A stretch of 64,000 nt of DNA from an uncultured Endomicrobiia bacterium (GCA_937928765.1 CALFVX010000012.1:1-64000), one strand, 5' to 3'; positions 18,371 through 27,963 are shown, counted from the stretch's first letter. Program-made: numbers and translations. The notes: a model not told the origin generated them from the letters alone.

Positions 18371-19945
18371 ATGAAAAAAATTTTTTTAATTTTTTGTTTT
18401 TTGTTTTTAACACATTTTAAATGTTTTGCATTTAAAAAGTCATATTATATTTATACTGAAGGATTAATTTATTTATATAAAAACGATTATCAATCAGCAA
18501 TAAAAAAGTTTGAAGAAGTAATAAAGTTGGATCCTGAATCAAAAGATGTATTTCGTCAGTTGATATATTTGTACATAATAACACAAGATAGAAATAAAAT
18601 AAAGGATAGCATCAAAAATATTGAAAAAAATATTACAGATCCAAAAGAACTAATAGACATAGCAAATTTGTTATTTATATATGGCGAAAAAGATTTATCT
18701 AAAATGGTGTATGAAAAACTCTATGTTTTAAAACCGGATGATTCAGATGTAATACTAACATTGGCAAAGTTAAACTTTTCTTCTGATACTAAGAAGTCAG
18801 CAGAATATTATAAAAAATATTTAAAAAATAATCCTGGTGATACAGAAGCTTTATTCCAATTAGGTATTGCAGAATATAAATTAGGTAATAAAGATGAAGC
18901 AATAAAAATTTTTAAAAAAATTGTTGAGGTACAGCCAAATAATTATACTGCAAAGTTGTTGTTGTCAAATTTACTTATTTCTTCTACAGATTTTGTTAAC
19001 ATTACAGAAGAAAATAAAGAGATAAAAAAATTTTATAAAGATATAATTTATAATGATGAAGGAGATTATGAAAGTATAGCTAACTTTGTATATTTATTAC
19101 TATCTGAAGAATCTTATCAACAAGCAGAAGAATACATAAAAAAACTTATTTCGGCACCAAAAGAAAAATTTTTGCCTGAGTATAACCTTTTAATTTCACT
19201 ATTTTTTGAATACAAAAAAGATTTTGAAAAATCATCAAAATATATGGAAAAATATATTAGAACTAATAAGACACAAAATGAAGAATTACCATATTTAAAA
19301 TTAGGATATTATTACTATTCTTTAAAAAATTATAAAAAAGCAGAAAAAATATTAAAGTTTGTAGAAAAAAAATTTAATTCTTATAAAGCAAGAATAATGT
19401 TGTCTTATTTATACATAGATACAAAAAATTACAAAAAAGCAGCAAAAATTTTACATACTTTTGAAAACGAAAAATCTGATTATTTTAATAAGTTAAATTT
19501 TTATTTAGGTATTTGTTATGACCAGATGAAAAATTTCAACATAGCAGAAAAATATCTATCAAAGGCAATAGAAGAAAATCCACAAGATCATGAAGCAATG
19601 AATTATCTAGGTTATCTTTATGCAGAAAGAAATATTAATTTAGATAAGGCAGAAGAATTAATAACCAAAGCTTTACAATTTGAGCCAACAAATTATGCAT
19701 ACATAGATTCCTTAGGTTGGATTTATTATAAAAAAAATCGGTACAAAGAAGCCGAAGAATTACTTCTAAAAGCAGCAGAAGCTCATGAGGATTCAATTAT
19801 ATATGAGCATATTGGTGATGTTAAAGTTAAACTTGAAAAATATGACGAAGCTATAGAATATTATAATAAAAGTTTGAAATTAAATCCTAGAAATATAAAG
19901 GTAATAAAAAAGTTAAAAAGTATAAAAAACAGATGCAAAAATTAG
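18371..19945 (+). CDS. Exported tetratricopeptide repeat protein
   Basis: A 524-residue protein with a signal peptide (residues 1-20, ending CFAFKK) followed by about eight to ten TPR units, for example FEEVIKLDPESKDVFRQLI, FQLGIAEYKLGNKDEAIKIF and AMNYLGYLYAERNINLDKAE. The C-terminal part resembles the large TPR proteins often found in outer-membrane lipoprotein or pilus contexts. It ends 12 bases inside ispE, so they are coupled. Function is unknown; a periplasmic scaffold is likely. Confidence 0.75.
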   Translation: MKKIFLIFCFLFLTHFKCFAFKKSYYIYTEGLIYLYKNDYQSAIKKFEEVIKLDPESKDVFRQLIYLYIITQDRNKIKDSIKNIEKNITDPKELIDIANLLFIYGEKDLSKMVYEKLYVLKPDDSDVILTLAKLNFSSDTKKSAEYYKKYLKNNPGDTEALFQLGIAEYKLGNKDEAIKIFKKIVEVQPNNYTAKLLLSNLLISSTDFVNITEENKEIKKFYKDIIYNDEGDYESIANFVYLLLSEESYQQAEEYIKKLISAPKEKFLPEYNLLISLFFEYKKDFEKSSKYMEKYIRTNKTQNEELPYLKLGYYYYSLKNYKKAEKILKFVEKKFNSYKARIMLSYLYIDTKNYKKAAKILHTFENEKSDYFNKLNFYLGICYDQMKNFNIAEKYLSKAIEENPQDHEAMNYLGYLYAERNINLDKAEELITKALQFEPTNYAYIDSLGWIYYKKNRYKEAEELLLKAAEAHEDSIIYEHIGDVKVKLEKYDEAIEYYNKSLKLNPRNIKVIKKLKSIKNRCKN

Positions 19946-20802
19946 CTCCTGCAAAAGTTAATCTTTTCTTAAAAATAACTTCTAAAAGAAAAGATGGATA
20001 TCACAACTTAATCTCTTTATTTCAAACAATCTCATTATATGATAAAATAAATATTTCAGTTATTGATAAAGACGAAATTATCGTTGATTCTAATATTGAA
20101 CATATAAGAGGTAAAAAAAATTTATGTTATAAGGTTGTAGAATTATTTAAAAAGAAGTATAATTTAAAAAGTGGATTTAAAATATATATTGAAAAAAATA
20201 TTCCTTTAGGTAGTGGTTTAGGAGGAGCATCTTCTGATACAGCAACAGTTGTTGAATCTTTAGTTGAAATATTAAATATAAAAATTGTAAAGGAAAAATT
20301 AATTGAATTTTGTAAATATTTAGGTAGGGATATACCCTATTTTTTTTATAAAGGTTTATGTTTAGTAGAGTCTACTGGAGAAAGAATTACTAAGATTGAA
20401 AATCCTCCATGGAAAAATAATCCTTTGTGGTTTGTTTTGATTTATCCTAATAAAGAATTACAAACAAAAAAAGTTTATCAAAAATATGATGAAATACTAA
20501 GTAGAATAAAGATTCTTAAAGATAAATATAATAAGAAAAAAATTTTAGAATATGTAAAAAATTTAGATATATATTCTTTGTTATATAACGATTTGGAGTT
20601 TCCAGCAGAAGAATTATTGTCTGAAATCAGATATTTAAAAGATACAATGATAAATTTAGGTGTAAGAAATGTTTCTATGAGCGGTTCTGGTTCTACGGTG
20701 TTTGGAGTATTTTTGGATAAATCTGAAGCTTATAAGTTTTATAAAAAAATCAAAAATTTATTAACTGATTACAAGATATTTCTTGCTAAAAGCTTGTGTT
20801 AA
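19933..20802 (+). CDS. ispE: 4-diphosphocytidyl-2-C-methyl-D-erythritol kinase
   Basis: A 289-residue GHMP kinase for the non-mevalonate isoprenoid pathway. The N-terminal APAKVNLFLKI and KRKDGYHNL match IspE exactly; the ATP loop is IPLGSGLGGASSDTATV, and the third motif is VSMSGSGSTVFGVF. It overlaps the end of the TPR gene by 13 bases. The ispE-spoVG order is also seen in Firmicutes. Other MEP genes are not in the window. Confidence 0.95.
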   Translation: MQKLAPAKVNLFLKITSKRKDGYHNLISLFQTISLYDKINISVIDKDEIIVDSNIEHIRGKKNLCYKVVELFKKKYNLKSGFKIYIEKNIPLGSGLGGASSDTATVVESLVEILNIKIVKEKLIEFCKYLGRDIPYFFYKGLCLVESTGERITKIENPPWKNNPLWFVLIYPNKELQTKKVYQKYDEILSRIKILKDKYNKKKILEYVKNLDIYSLLYNDLEFPAEELLSEIRYLKDTMINLGVRNVSMSGSGSTVFGVFLDKSEAYKFYKKIKNLLTDYKIFLAKSLC

Positions 20803-20808
20803 AAATAA

Positions 20809-20859
20809 TATCACAAAAGAAGTGTTGATGCATTTTATTGATATACTTCGTTTGTGATA
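20809..20859 (+). promoter_or_regulatory. Long stem-loop between ispE and spoVG
   Basis: TATCACAAAAGAAGT (20809-20823) and ACTTCGTTTGTGATA (20845-20859) pair over 15 positions with one A-G mismatch and a 21-base loop. No T tract follows, so it is not a classic terminator. It ends 31 bases before spoVG and would lie in the spoVG leader if read through from ispE. It may be an mRNA-stability or control element. Confidence 0.5.
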
Positions 20860-20890
20860 ATAAATTTAAAAAGTCAGGAGGATAATATAG

Positions 20891-21175
20891 ATGCAAGTCA
20901 CAGAAGTAAAAATCTATCCACAAAAAGAAAAAAAAGTAAAAGCTTATGCTACAATAACACTGGATAACGAGTTTGTAGTGCATAATTTACGAATAGTAGC
21001 CTTTCAAGATGGTGTAAAAGTTTTTATGCCTTCTAGAAAAACAAATGATGGAACACACAAAGATATTGCTCATCCTATAACAACCCAGTTAAGACAACAG
21101 ATAGAACAAAAAGTTATTGCTGCATATAAAGAAAAAACAGGTGAAGATTTACAATTAAAAAATAAAAATAAATAA
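20891..21175 (+). CDS. spoVG: SpoVG, RNA/DNA-binding regulator
   Basis: A 94-residue SpoVG. Family signature: MQVTEVKIYP at the start, LDNEFVVHNLRIV, MPSRKTNDGTHKDIAHPI and the helix KVIAAYKEKTGED. SpoVG is a small nucleic-acid-binding regulator, widespread in non-sporulating bacteria too, so sporulation need not be implied. Upstream is a strong AGGAGG (20877-20882, about ten bases from the start) and an unusual stem-loop. It is followed by two symmetric elements before purB. Confidence 0.95.
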   Translation: MQVTEVKIYPQKEKKVKAYATITLDNEFVVHNLRIVAFQDGVKVFMPSRKTNDGTHKDIAHPITTQLRQQIEQKVIAAYKEKTGEDLQLKNKNK

Positions 21176-21204
21176 TTAAATTTTTATTTAAAATATAATT
21201 TATT

Positions 21205-21236
21205 TTAGCTTTTTAATTATTAATAGAAAAAGCTAA
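21205..21236 (+). terminator. Hairpin downstream of spoVG
   Basis: TTAGCTTTTT (21205-21214) and AAAAAGCTAA (21227-21236) are perfect 10-base arms with a 12-base loop. It lies 30 bases after the spoVG stop. The downstream bases are GATCTTAATTATATTT rather than a pure T run, so termination is possible but not certain. Confidence 0.45.
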
Positions 21237-21294
21237 GATCTTAATTATATTTAAATCTTAATTGAATTTTTTAGAAATCAACTACAAAGAATCT

Positions 21295-21308
21295 AAATTC
21301 TAGAATTT
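21295..21308 (+). promoter_or_regulatory. 14-base perfect palindrome ahead of purB
   Basis: AAATTCTAGAATTT is a perfect palindrome and ends about four bases before the ribosome binding site TTAGGAGG of purB. Its place and symmetry suit an operator for a dimeric regulator or a start-site hairpin. No purine regulator gene is nearby to support a named site. Confidence 0.35.
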
Positions 21309-21322
21309 GGTTAGGAGGTGTT

Positions 21323-22615
21323 ATGATAGCAAGATATTCTTTAGCTGAAATGTCTAATATATGGTGTGAAGAAAAAAGGTTTAATATTATGTTAAATATT
21401 GAAGTTGCTGTTTTAGAAGTTTTGTCAGAAAGAAAAATTATTCCTAAAAAAGATTTTGAAGAAATAAGAAATAAAATAAAACTTGATATTAATCGAATTA
21501 AAGAAATTGAGAAGATTACAAAGCATGATATAGCAGCTTTTGTTGACCAGTTGAGCGAGTCAGTAGGTTGTGATGCTGCAAGATGGATACATTTTGGTTT
21601 AACTTCGTCTGATGTTTTAGATACAGCAACTGCAATACAGCTTAAATTAAGTTGTGAATTAATAATAAAAAAGTTAGAAATATTGTTAAGTATACTTAAA
21701 AAACAAATAAAAAAATATAAAGATATTGTAATGATCGGTAGAACACATGGTATGCATGCAGAACCGATAACTTTTGGATACAAACTTGCTGGATGGTATC
21801 ACGAAATGTTGCAACATTTGAACATGTTAAAATATGTAAAATATATAGTAAGTGTAGGAAAAATTTCAGGTGTTGTAGGAACCTATTCACAATTATCTGT
21901 TGATATTGAAAAAAAAGTATTAAAAAAATTAGGACTTAATTCTGAACCTGTTTCAACACAGGTTGTGCCAAGGTATAGATATGTGTATTATTCAACAGCT
22001 TTAGCAAATATAGCAGCTTCTTTAGAACGATTTGCTACAGAAATAAGGCACTTGCAAAGGTCAGAAGTAATGGAGGTAGAAGAAGAGTTTACTAAAGGAC
22101 AGAAAGGTTCCTCTGCTATGCCACATAAAAGAAATCCTGTAGGTTCAGAAAATATATGTGGTTTAGCACGGCTTATCCGGGGATATGCTAATGTAAGTTT
22201 CGAAAATGTTGCTTTATGGCATGAACGAGATATTTCGCATTCTTCTGCTGAAAGAATAATTTTACCAGATATAAGTATTGCTACCGATTATATATTATAT
22301 AGGTTCACTCATATCATAAAAAATATAGTAGTTTATCCGCAAAATATGTTGTATAATTTGTCTAAATCATACAATACTTTTTACTCTCAAACTTTACTAT
22401 CTGAACTTATAAAACAAGGATTAACAAGAATACAAGCATATCAAATTGTTCAGTCTATAGCACATAAAGCAATTCTTGATAAAAAAGATTTTATAGAATT
22501 ATGTGTTAAAGATAAAATGTTGACTAAATATATAAAGCCAGAAAGAGTTAAACATTTGTGTTCAATAAAATATCTTTTAAGAAATATAAAACAAAAATTT
22601 GATGAAATATTATAA
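21323..22615 (+). CDS. purB: Adenylosuccinate lyase
   Basis: A 430-residue PurB, which cleaves SAICAR and adenylosuccinate in purine synthesis. The family signature loop is SSAMPHKRNPVGSENI; the catalytic histidine region is MIGRTHGMHAEPITFGYK, and WIHFGLTSSDVLDTA is the first conserved motif. TAGGAGG about seven bases before the ATG is a good ribosome binding site. It overlaps the following gene by 14 bases. No other pur genes are in the window. Confidence 0.97.
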   Translation: MIARYSLAEMSNIWCEEKRFNIMLNIEVAVLEVLSERKIIPKKDFEEIRNKIKLDINRIKEIEKITKHDIAAFVDQLSESVGCDAARWIHFGLTSSDVLDTATAIQLKLSCELIIKKLEILLSILKKQIKKYKDIVMIGRTHGMHAEPITFGYKLAGWYHEMLQHLNMLKYVKYIVSVGKISGVVGTYSQLSVDIEKKVLKKLGLNSEPVSTQVVPRYRYVYYSTALANIAASLERFATEIRHLQRSEVMEVEEEFTKGQKGSSAMPHKRNPVGSENICGLARLIRGYANVSFENVALWHERDISHSSAERIILPDISIATDYILYRFTHIIKNIVVYPQNMLYNLSKSYNTFYSQTLLSELIKQGLTRIQAYQIVQSIAHKAILDKKDFIELCVKDKMLTKYIKPERVKHLCSIKYLLRNIKQKFDEIL

Positions 22616-23807
22616 ATTATTCTTAGGAGTTTTTATTTTACTTTTAATATATGTTTTCATAAAGTCAAAATATCTTACAGTAAAAATTTTTATATTAGAA
22701 AAAAATATAAAAATCTCAACATCAACAATAAACATACCTTTTGAATTTATCCCTCTTAAAGATTCTGTAAATAAAATAAAATTTTATTTCAAAGAAAAAA
22801 AACAAAAAAAATTTATTCTTCCTGAATATACTTTAATTCTTAAAAAAGGACAAAAATATAATAATGAACATATCATTAAAGTAGAAGACATAAGACATAG
22901 ATATTCTAAATTTTATGTTTCTATAGAAGAGATTTTACCTACAAGAAAAGCAAAAAGTTTTAAAGTTTTAAGTAAAAAACAAATTGAAAAAATTTTTCAA
23001 CTTGTTTCAATCAAAGAAAAAAAAATAAACTCAAAACAAGAAATACAAACTAATTTAAACATTTCTACTTTTTCAGTTAAAGAAGTAAAATCGCAACTTA
23101 TTATACCTACAGTTTCTGTTGAAAAAACAAAAGTTGTTGAAGAAAAAGAAAAAATTATTGCTTTAAAAGAAAAACCTGATTTTGAAATTTATGTTTCAAC
23201 TGAAGAAATAAAAAATAAATATTTCTTAGCTGATAAATTAAACTTTCGGTATTATCTAATTAATAAAAATAAAAATCTTTCTTATAAAGCAGAGACAAAT
23301 TTCTATCTAAAGGATTCTTTTGATAATATAATCTCTACACAAAATTATAAATTTTCTGTTGCTCCTAGCCAAATATATGAAAAATTTATTCAGTTTGAAA
23401 TACCTAAAGATATTTCTTTAGGAATCTACTATATTCAAGTAATTACAAATATCAATGAAAAAAAAGATACTAGAAATTTAGGGAGTTTTTTTATTTCAGA
23501 TTCACCACCAAAAATAAGTTTAACAAAAAAACCTAATATAAAATACAAAATGACGAATACAATTCTTGTAGAAATTGAAGATGACAGAGGTGTAAAAAAT
23601 GTTGATTTTGTAGAAATACTTCCTAAATCAAATCAAGAAAAAAAATATTCTATGTTATTAATTGCTGGAGATAAAAAAACAGGTTTATATAGTTATACTA
23701 CGCAAAAGATTACATATAAAGGAGTTTATAGATTTTATATTCAAGCTGAAGATGTTGATAACAATATTGTTAAAACAGAGATTTATGAAATAGGAATTTT
23801 TAAATGA
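22602..23807 (+). CDS. Membrane-anchored beta-rich extracytoplasmic protein, partner of the cyclase gene
   Basis: A 401-residue protein with an N-terminal membrane anchor (YKLFLGVFILLLIYVFIK), a lysine/glutamate-rich linker (residues about 120-200, with repeated VSVEKT/KVVEEKEK-like segments) and C-terminal Ig-like sheets (FEIYVSTEEIKNKYFLADKL; FISDSPPKISLTKKP; LVEIEDDRGVKNVDFVEIL). The last domain resembles bacterial Ig-like modules. The TTG at 22599 precedes the ATG at 22602 directly and is not needed. The stop overlaps the cyclase gene by four bases (ATGA), so a sensory pairing is likely. I do not recognise a named family. Confidence 0.65.
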   Translation: MKYYKLFLGVFILLLIYVFIKSKYLTVKIFILEKNIKISTSTINIPFEFIPLKDSVNKIKFYFKEKKQKKFILPEYTLILKKGQKYNNEHIIKVEDIRHRYSKFYVSIEEILPTRKAKSFKVLSKKQIEKIFQLVSIKEKKINSKQEIQTNLNISTFSVKEVKSQLIIPTVSVEKTKVVEEKEKIIALKEKPDFEIYVSTEEIKNKYFLADKLNFRYYLINKNKNLSYKAETNFYLKDSFDNIISTQNYKFSVAPSQIYEKFIQFEIPKDISLGIYYIQVITNINEKKDTRNLGSFFISDSPPKISLTKKPNIKYKMTNTILVEIEDDRGVKNVDFVEILPKSNQEKKYSMLLIAGDKKTGLYSYTTQKITYKGVYRFYIQAEDVDNNIVKTEIYEIGIFK

Positions 23808-25615
23808 ATAAAAAATTTTCATTATGGAGTTTATGTATTTTTATTTTTGTAATTTTTAACTCTTCTCTATATATATTTACTAATTTTTATCTTCCTTTGG
23901 AAAATATAATTTATGATTTAAGATTTAAAATAAGAGGAGCAATAAAACCCAAAGATAGAGTAATAATTGTAAAGATAGATCAGGAATCGTTAGAAGTTTT
24001 AGGTAGGTGGCCATGGGATAGAAAAATTTTAGCAAAAACAGTAGAAAATTTGTTTAAAGCAGGAGCAAAAATTGTTGGGTTGGACATTATTTTTCCTGAA
24101 GAAAGTAATAAAATATCAGATGAATTATTATCTGAAGCACTAAAAAAGGGCAGTTGTATAGTTGCATCACATTTTGAAAAAATTTATGAAAATATTCTTG
24201 TAGAAAATGTTATTAAAAAAATTATAACTGAAAAATATATTGTTCCTATAGAACAGATATATAATTCAGCTAAAATAGGTTTTGCAAATGTAGAACCTGA
24301 TAATGATGGTGTTGTAAGAAAAATAGATCTTATTAAATTTTATAATGAAAAATATTATTATTCATTTGATTATGTTATTGTTAAAACTTACCTAAACAAC
24401 GAAGATATAAATATTCCTAAAAGTATATATATAAATTTTTATGGGCCATCAGAATTTGTAGATGTCAAAAATAAAAAAATTACTTCTACTTTTAAAAAAT
24501 ATTCTTTTGTTTCTGTTTATGAAAATATAATTCCTCATTCATGGTTAAAAGATAAGATAGTATTAATCGGTTCTACTGCAACTGGATTGTATGACCATTA
24601 TCCAATACCTTTTGTAGAATCATATCCAGGTGTGGAAATACATGCTACTGTTATTGAAAATTTACTTTCAAATTCTTATCTCCAAAAAAAATTAAATAAA
24701 ACACATAATATTTTGTTAATTACATTGTTAAGTTTAATTTTAGGATATATTTTCTATAAAATACATCCTGTTGCTACAACATTTTTTATTATCTTTTTAA
24801 ACTTAGGATGTTTTTTTGTTTCGTATCTTTTGTTTTTAAATAATATAATTTTAGAGATAACACCTTATTTATCTTCAGTATTTTTTATAGGTTTTGGTAG
24901 CATACTATATAAATTGCTGTTTGAACAACAAGAAAAGAAACTTATCAAAAAAACATTCTCAAAATATATTAATCCTTATATTATGGAAGAATTACTTAAT
25001 AATCCAAAAAGTAGTTTATTATCTTTAGGAGGAGAAAAAAGAATTATAACGGTTGTGTTTACAGATATAAGAAAATTTACTACTATTTCTGAAAAAATGT
25101 CGCCAGAAAATGTAGTTGAATTTTTGAATCAATATTTTGAAGTTATGAATAGTTTGATATTTAAATACAATGGAACTGTTGATAAGTATATTGGGGATTC
25201 AATTATGTTTTTTTGGAATGCTCCATTGCAACAACCCCAACACGAATTTTTAGCTTTAAGTTGTGTTTTAGATATGTTTTCTAAAATAGAAGAACTTAAT
25301 AATTGTTTGGGAAAAGATTTTAAGTTACAAATTGGTGTAGGAATAAATACTGGAGAAGCAATTGTTGGCAATATTGGTTCATCAAAGCTTATGGAGTACA
25401 CAGCAGTAGGGGATACAGTAAATATTGCATCTAGACTTCAGGATTTAACAAAAGAATATAACTCTCCTATAATAATTTCAGAATTTGTATATCAGAAAGT
25501 ATACCAAAAAATTAGCAATAAAATACCTATTTATTCTTTAGGTAAAATAAAACTTCGTGGTAAAGAGAAAGAAATTGAGATTTTTAAAGTAGGTGATTTT
25601 TGTTATTATTGGTAA
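23804..25615 (+). CDS. CHASE2-domain adenylate cyclase (class III)
   Basis: A 603-residue receptor-type cyclase. Residues about 12-30 form a first helix, a CHASE2 extracytoplasmic sensor follows to about 300 (DRVIIVKIDQESLEVLGRWP and GVEIHATVIENLLSNSYL are characteristic), three helices reach about 370, and the catalytic domain runs from about 410. Metal aspartates are Asp421 (VFTDIRKF) and Asp465 (KYIGDSIM), with Lys461 and Asp537 (YTAVGDTVN) as the adenine-selecting pair, and Asn540 and Arg544 for the transition state. All key residues are present, so it should make cAMP. It forms an overlapping pair with the upstream Ig-like protein. Confidence 0.92.
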   Translation: MNKKFSLWSLCIFIFVIFNSSLYIFTNFYLPLENIIYDLRFKIRGAIKPKDRVIIVKIDQESLEVLGRWPWDRKILAKTVENLFKAGAKIVGLDIIFPEESNKISDELLSEALKKGSCIVASHFEKIYENILVENVIKKIITEKYIVPIEQIYNSAKIGFANVEPDNDGVVRKIDLIKFYNEKYYYSFDYVIVKTYLNNEDINIPKSIYINFYGPSEFVDVKNKKITSTFKKYSFVSVYENIIPHSWLKDKIVLIGSTATGLYDHYPIPFVESYPGVEIHATVIENLLSNSYLQKKLNKTHNILLITLLSLILGYIFYKIHPVATTFFIIFLNLGCFFVSYLLFLNNIILEITPYLSSVFFIGFGSILYKLLFEQQEKKLIKKTFSKYINPYIMEELLNNPKSSLLSLGGEKRIITVVFTDIRKFTTISEKMSPENVVEFLNQYFEVMNSLIFKYNGTVDKYIGDSIMFFWNAPLQQPQHEFLALSCVLDMFSKIEELNNCLGKDFKLQIGVGINTGEAIVGNIGSSKLMEYTAVGDTVNIASRLQDLTKEYNSPIIISEFVYQKVYQKISNKIPIYSLGKIKLRGKEKEIEIFKVGDFCYYW

Positions 25616-25666
25616 TATTTTTAAAATATTGAGTTGTGTTTTTAAAATTTTATAAATAAAAAAATT

Positions 25667-26359
25667 ATGAAAATTTTTTTTAGATTATTATTAGCACATC
25701 TTTTAGCGGATTTTACCTTGCAAACAGATTTTATTGCTAAATGGAAAAAAGATAATTTTTTTGGAGTTATCGCACATTCATTAATATTTTTTATTTTATC
25801 TTTAATTTTTACTTTTTCAGAAATTAATAAAGTTTGGATTTCTTATCCTTTGAAAATTAGTGGATGGATATGTTTATTTTTACTTTTTTTGTTACATATT
25901 TTAGAAGATGAATATCGCTCTTATAATGTAAGACATTACAAGGTTAATGATAATCTTTTATTTTTTTTATGGGACCAAGTAATTCACATAGTATTTTTAT
26001 TTGCATTTTCACCTTATGAAAATTTTGAATTAGAACCTATAGTTATTATCTTATGTTTATTTGTTTTGGGAACACATTTTACAAGTGTCTTAATTTTATA
26101 TTTGGAGATTATGTTATATAGCAAAGAATTGGCATATAGAAATTTTAATAAAAAAAATCATTATATCTTTTTAAGGTTAATAACTATGTTACTTTTTCTT
26201 TTACCAGATAAGTTTTTATTTTTGTCTTATTTAATGTTTCCATTATTTATAATTTTGAAAATTAAGTCTAAACATTTTTCTTTTGCTTCTTTTGGGCTAA
26301 ATATTTTGTCAACATATTTTTTTGGATTTTTAATTTTATACCTATCAAGAAAGATATAA
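25667..26359 (+). CDS. DUF3307 membrane protein
   Basis: A 230-residue multi-helix protein. The N-terminal LLLAHLLADFTLQTDFIAKW and the following GVIAHSLIFFILS are the DUF3307 signature. Six to seven helices are predicted; the second His (HILEDEYRS) and the WDQVIHI stretch are also typical. Function is unknown; DUF3307 genes sit near regulators in many genomes. It follows the cyclase by 51 bases and starts without a clear ribosome binding site. Confidence 0.8.
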   Translation: MKIFFRLLLAHLLADFTLQTDFIAKWKKDNFFGVIAHSLIFFILSLIFTFSEINKVWISYPLKISGWICLFLLFLLHILEDEYRSYNVRHYKVNDNLLFFLWDQVIHIVFLFAFSPYENFELEPIVIILCLFVLGTHFTSVLILYLEIMLYSKELAYRNFNKKNHYIFLRLITMLLFLLPDKFLFLSYLMFPLFIILKIKSKHFSFASFGLNILSTYFFGFLILYLSRKI

Positions 26360-26377
26360 AACTACATTTATGAAAAT

Positions 26378-27148
26378 ATGAAAACAATTTTTTCATTAGT
26401 GGTTTTTTCTATAAAAGAAAATATTAAAACGAAAATATATTTAATTCTTAGCATTTTCAGTATTTTGATGATCTTTGTATCACTTTTACTTACAGGTTTA
26501 AGTGGATTTGAACAACCACAGAGAATTTTAGTAAATACAGGTATTGCAATGATAGAACTTTTTTGTTTAGTAGTTATATTGTTAAACTCAGCAGGATTAT
26601 TATTACAAGATATCGATACAAAAAGTATTTACCTTGCCTTATCTAAACCGATTTCCAGAGGGCAATATATATTAAGCAAATATTTAGGATTAATAAGTAT
26701 AACACTATTTAATCTGATAATTATGTCTTTTATTCATATTATTTTTATCAAAATTTTAAAATGGTATATTGACAGCAGATATTTTTTAACTTTGTTTACA
26801 ACATTTTTAAAAATAGGTTTGATAAGTTCTATATCATTATTTATGATAATTACAATGACTTCTCAAACAGGTGCTGTTGTAACATCTTTATTATTATGGA
26901 TAGTAGGACATTTTACTTCAGAAATAAATTTTATAATAAATAAAATTACATCATCAATTTTACGAACAGTTTTTAAGATAATACTTTATATCATACCCAA
27001 TTTTCAGTATTTTAATATAAAAGATTATTTTGATTCATATTATTTTGTGTCTAAGATAAATTTTAGTTTAGGAATTTTATACTGGTTTAGTTATAATTTT
27101 ATGATGATTGTTCTTACAATATATGTGTTTAAAAATAAAGATTTATGA
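26378..27148 (+). CDS. ABC-2-type transporter permease, orphan
   Basis: A 256-residue protein with six hydrophobic segments, a first helix near residue 20-40, and the ABC-2 loop LLLQDIDTKSIYLALSKPIS followed by RGQYILSKYLGL, typical of NosY/Yhg-type permeases. An ATPase subunit is expected next to such a gene, but none is present on either side. It overlaps the next gene by four bases. Substrate unknown. Confidence 0.75.
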   Translation: MKTIFSLVVFSIKENIKTKIYLILSIFSILMIFVSLLLTGLSGFEQPQRILVNTGIAMIELFCLVVILLNSAGLLLQDIDTKSIYLALSKPISRGQYILSKYLGLISITLFNLIIMSFIHIIFIKILKWYIDSRYFLTLFTTFLKIGLISSISLFMIITMTSQTGAVVTSLLLWIVGHFTSEINFIINKITSSILRTVFKIILYIIPNFQYFNIKDYFDSYYFVSKINFSLGILYWFSYNFMMIVLTIYVFKNKDL

Positions 27149-27963
27149 AAGAAAAAAGTATAGTTTTTATTATAATAATTTTGTTAATTTTTGTTATTGG
27201 TTTAAATTCTGTGTTAATAAAATCTATTGTTAGCCCTTTTTCTAAAATTTATGAAACAAAAATTCTTATAGATAAATATTTTATACTTGATAGTGTAGGG
27301 ATAATATTTGGTTTAAGAAAAGTTGTAAGTGATCTCGCATGGATACAGCTTTTGCAGTATTATGGTACGCAACCTGAAGAGCTTAAAGAAGAAGATAAAG
27401 GAATCTTACAAAATCAATATAAAGAATTTACTGATTCTACTAATTATCGTTATAAAAGTTTTAATCATTTTGAACACATTACAAAAATTAAACCAGGAAA
27501 ATATAAGCATCTTTTAAAATATTTAAAACGAGTAGTTTTGTTAGACCCTTTGTATAGTTTTGTATATTTTTATGGTATAGGAAGCTTAGCATGGAACTTA
27601 GATCGTCCAGAAGAAGCTTTAGATTTGGCAAATATAGGATTAAAAAATCTTGAGTTTCAAAAAGAACAAATTTCAAGTGATTATTGGGAGATTGTAAAAT
27701 ATCAACAAGCAATTTATTACAAAGTTGGTGGGAAATATAAAGAAATGTTAGATAAACTTGAAGAAATACTCCAAAGTGGTAAGCCACCTAATGTTGTAAA
27801 ATCTATAATTGCTAATTTATATAAAAAATATGGGATGTATGAAAAAAGTCTAAAATTGTGGGAAGAATTGTTATTAAGTGGTGACCCGGAATATGTTGAA
27901 CGTGCAAAAATACAAATTATACAAGTTAATAATCTAATTAAAGAGGGAAAAATTTATGAATAA
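27145..27963 (+). CDS. Membrane-anchored helical repeat (TPR-like) protein
   Basis: A 272-residue protein with one N-terminal membrane segment (SIVFIIIILLIFVIGLNSVL), the motif GLRKVVSDLAWIQLLQYYG, then TPR-like helices (VYFYGIGSLAWNLDRPEEA, IIANLYKKYGMYEKSLKLW). I have seen this type of protein in candidate-phylum genomes, without known function. It overlaps both neighbours (four bases before, eight after), placing it in an operon with the permease and accD. Confidence 0.65.
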   Translation: MKEKSIVFIIIILLIFVIGLNSVLIKSIVSPFSKIYETKILIDKYFILDSVGIIFGLRKVVSDLAWIQLLQYYGTQPEELKEEDKGILQNQYKEFTDSTNYRYKSFNHFEHITKIKPGKYKHLLKYLKRVVLLDPLYSFVYFYGIGSLAWNLDRPEEALDLANIGLKNLEFQKEQISSDYWEIVKYQQAIYYKVGGKYKEMLDKLEEILQSGKPPNVVKSIIANLYKKYGMYEKSLKLWEELLLSGDPEYVERAKIQIIQVNNLIKEGKIYE

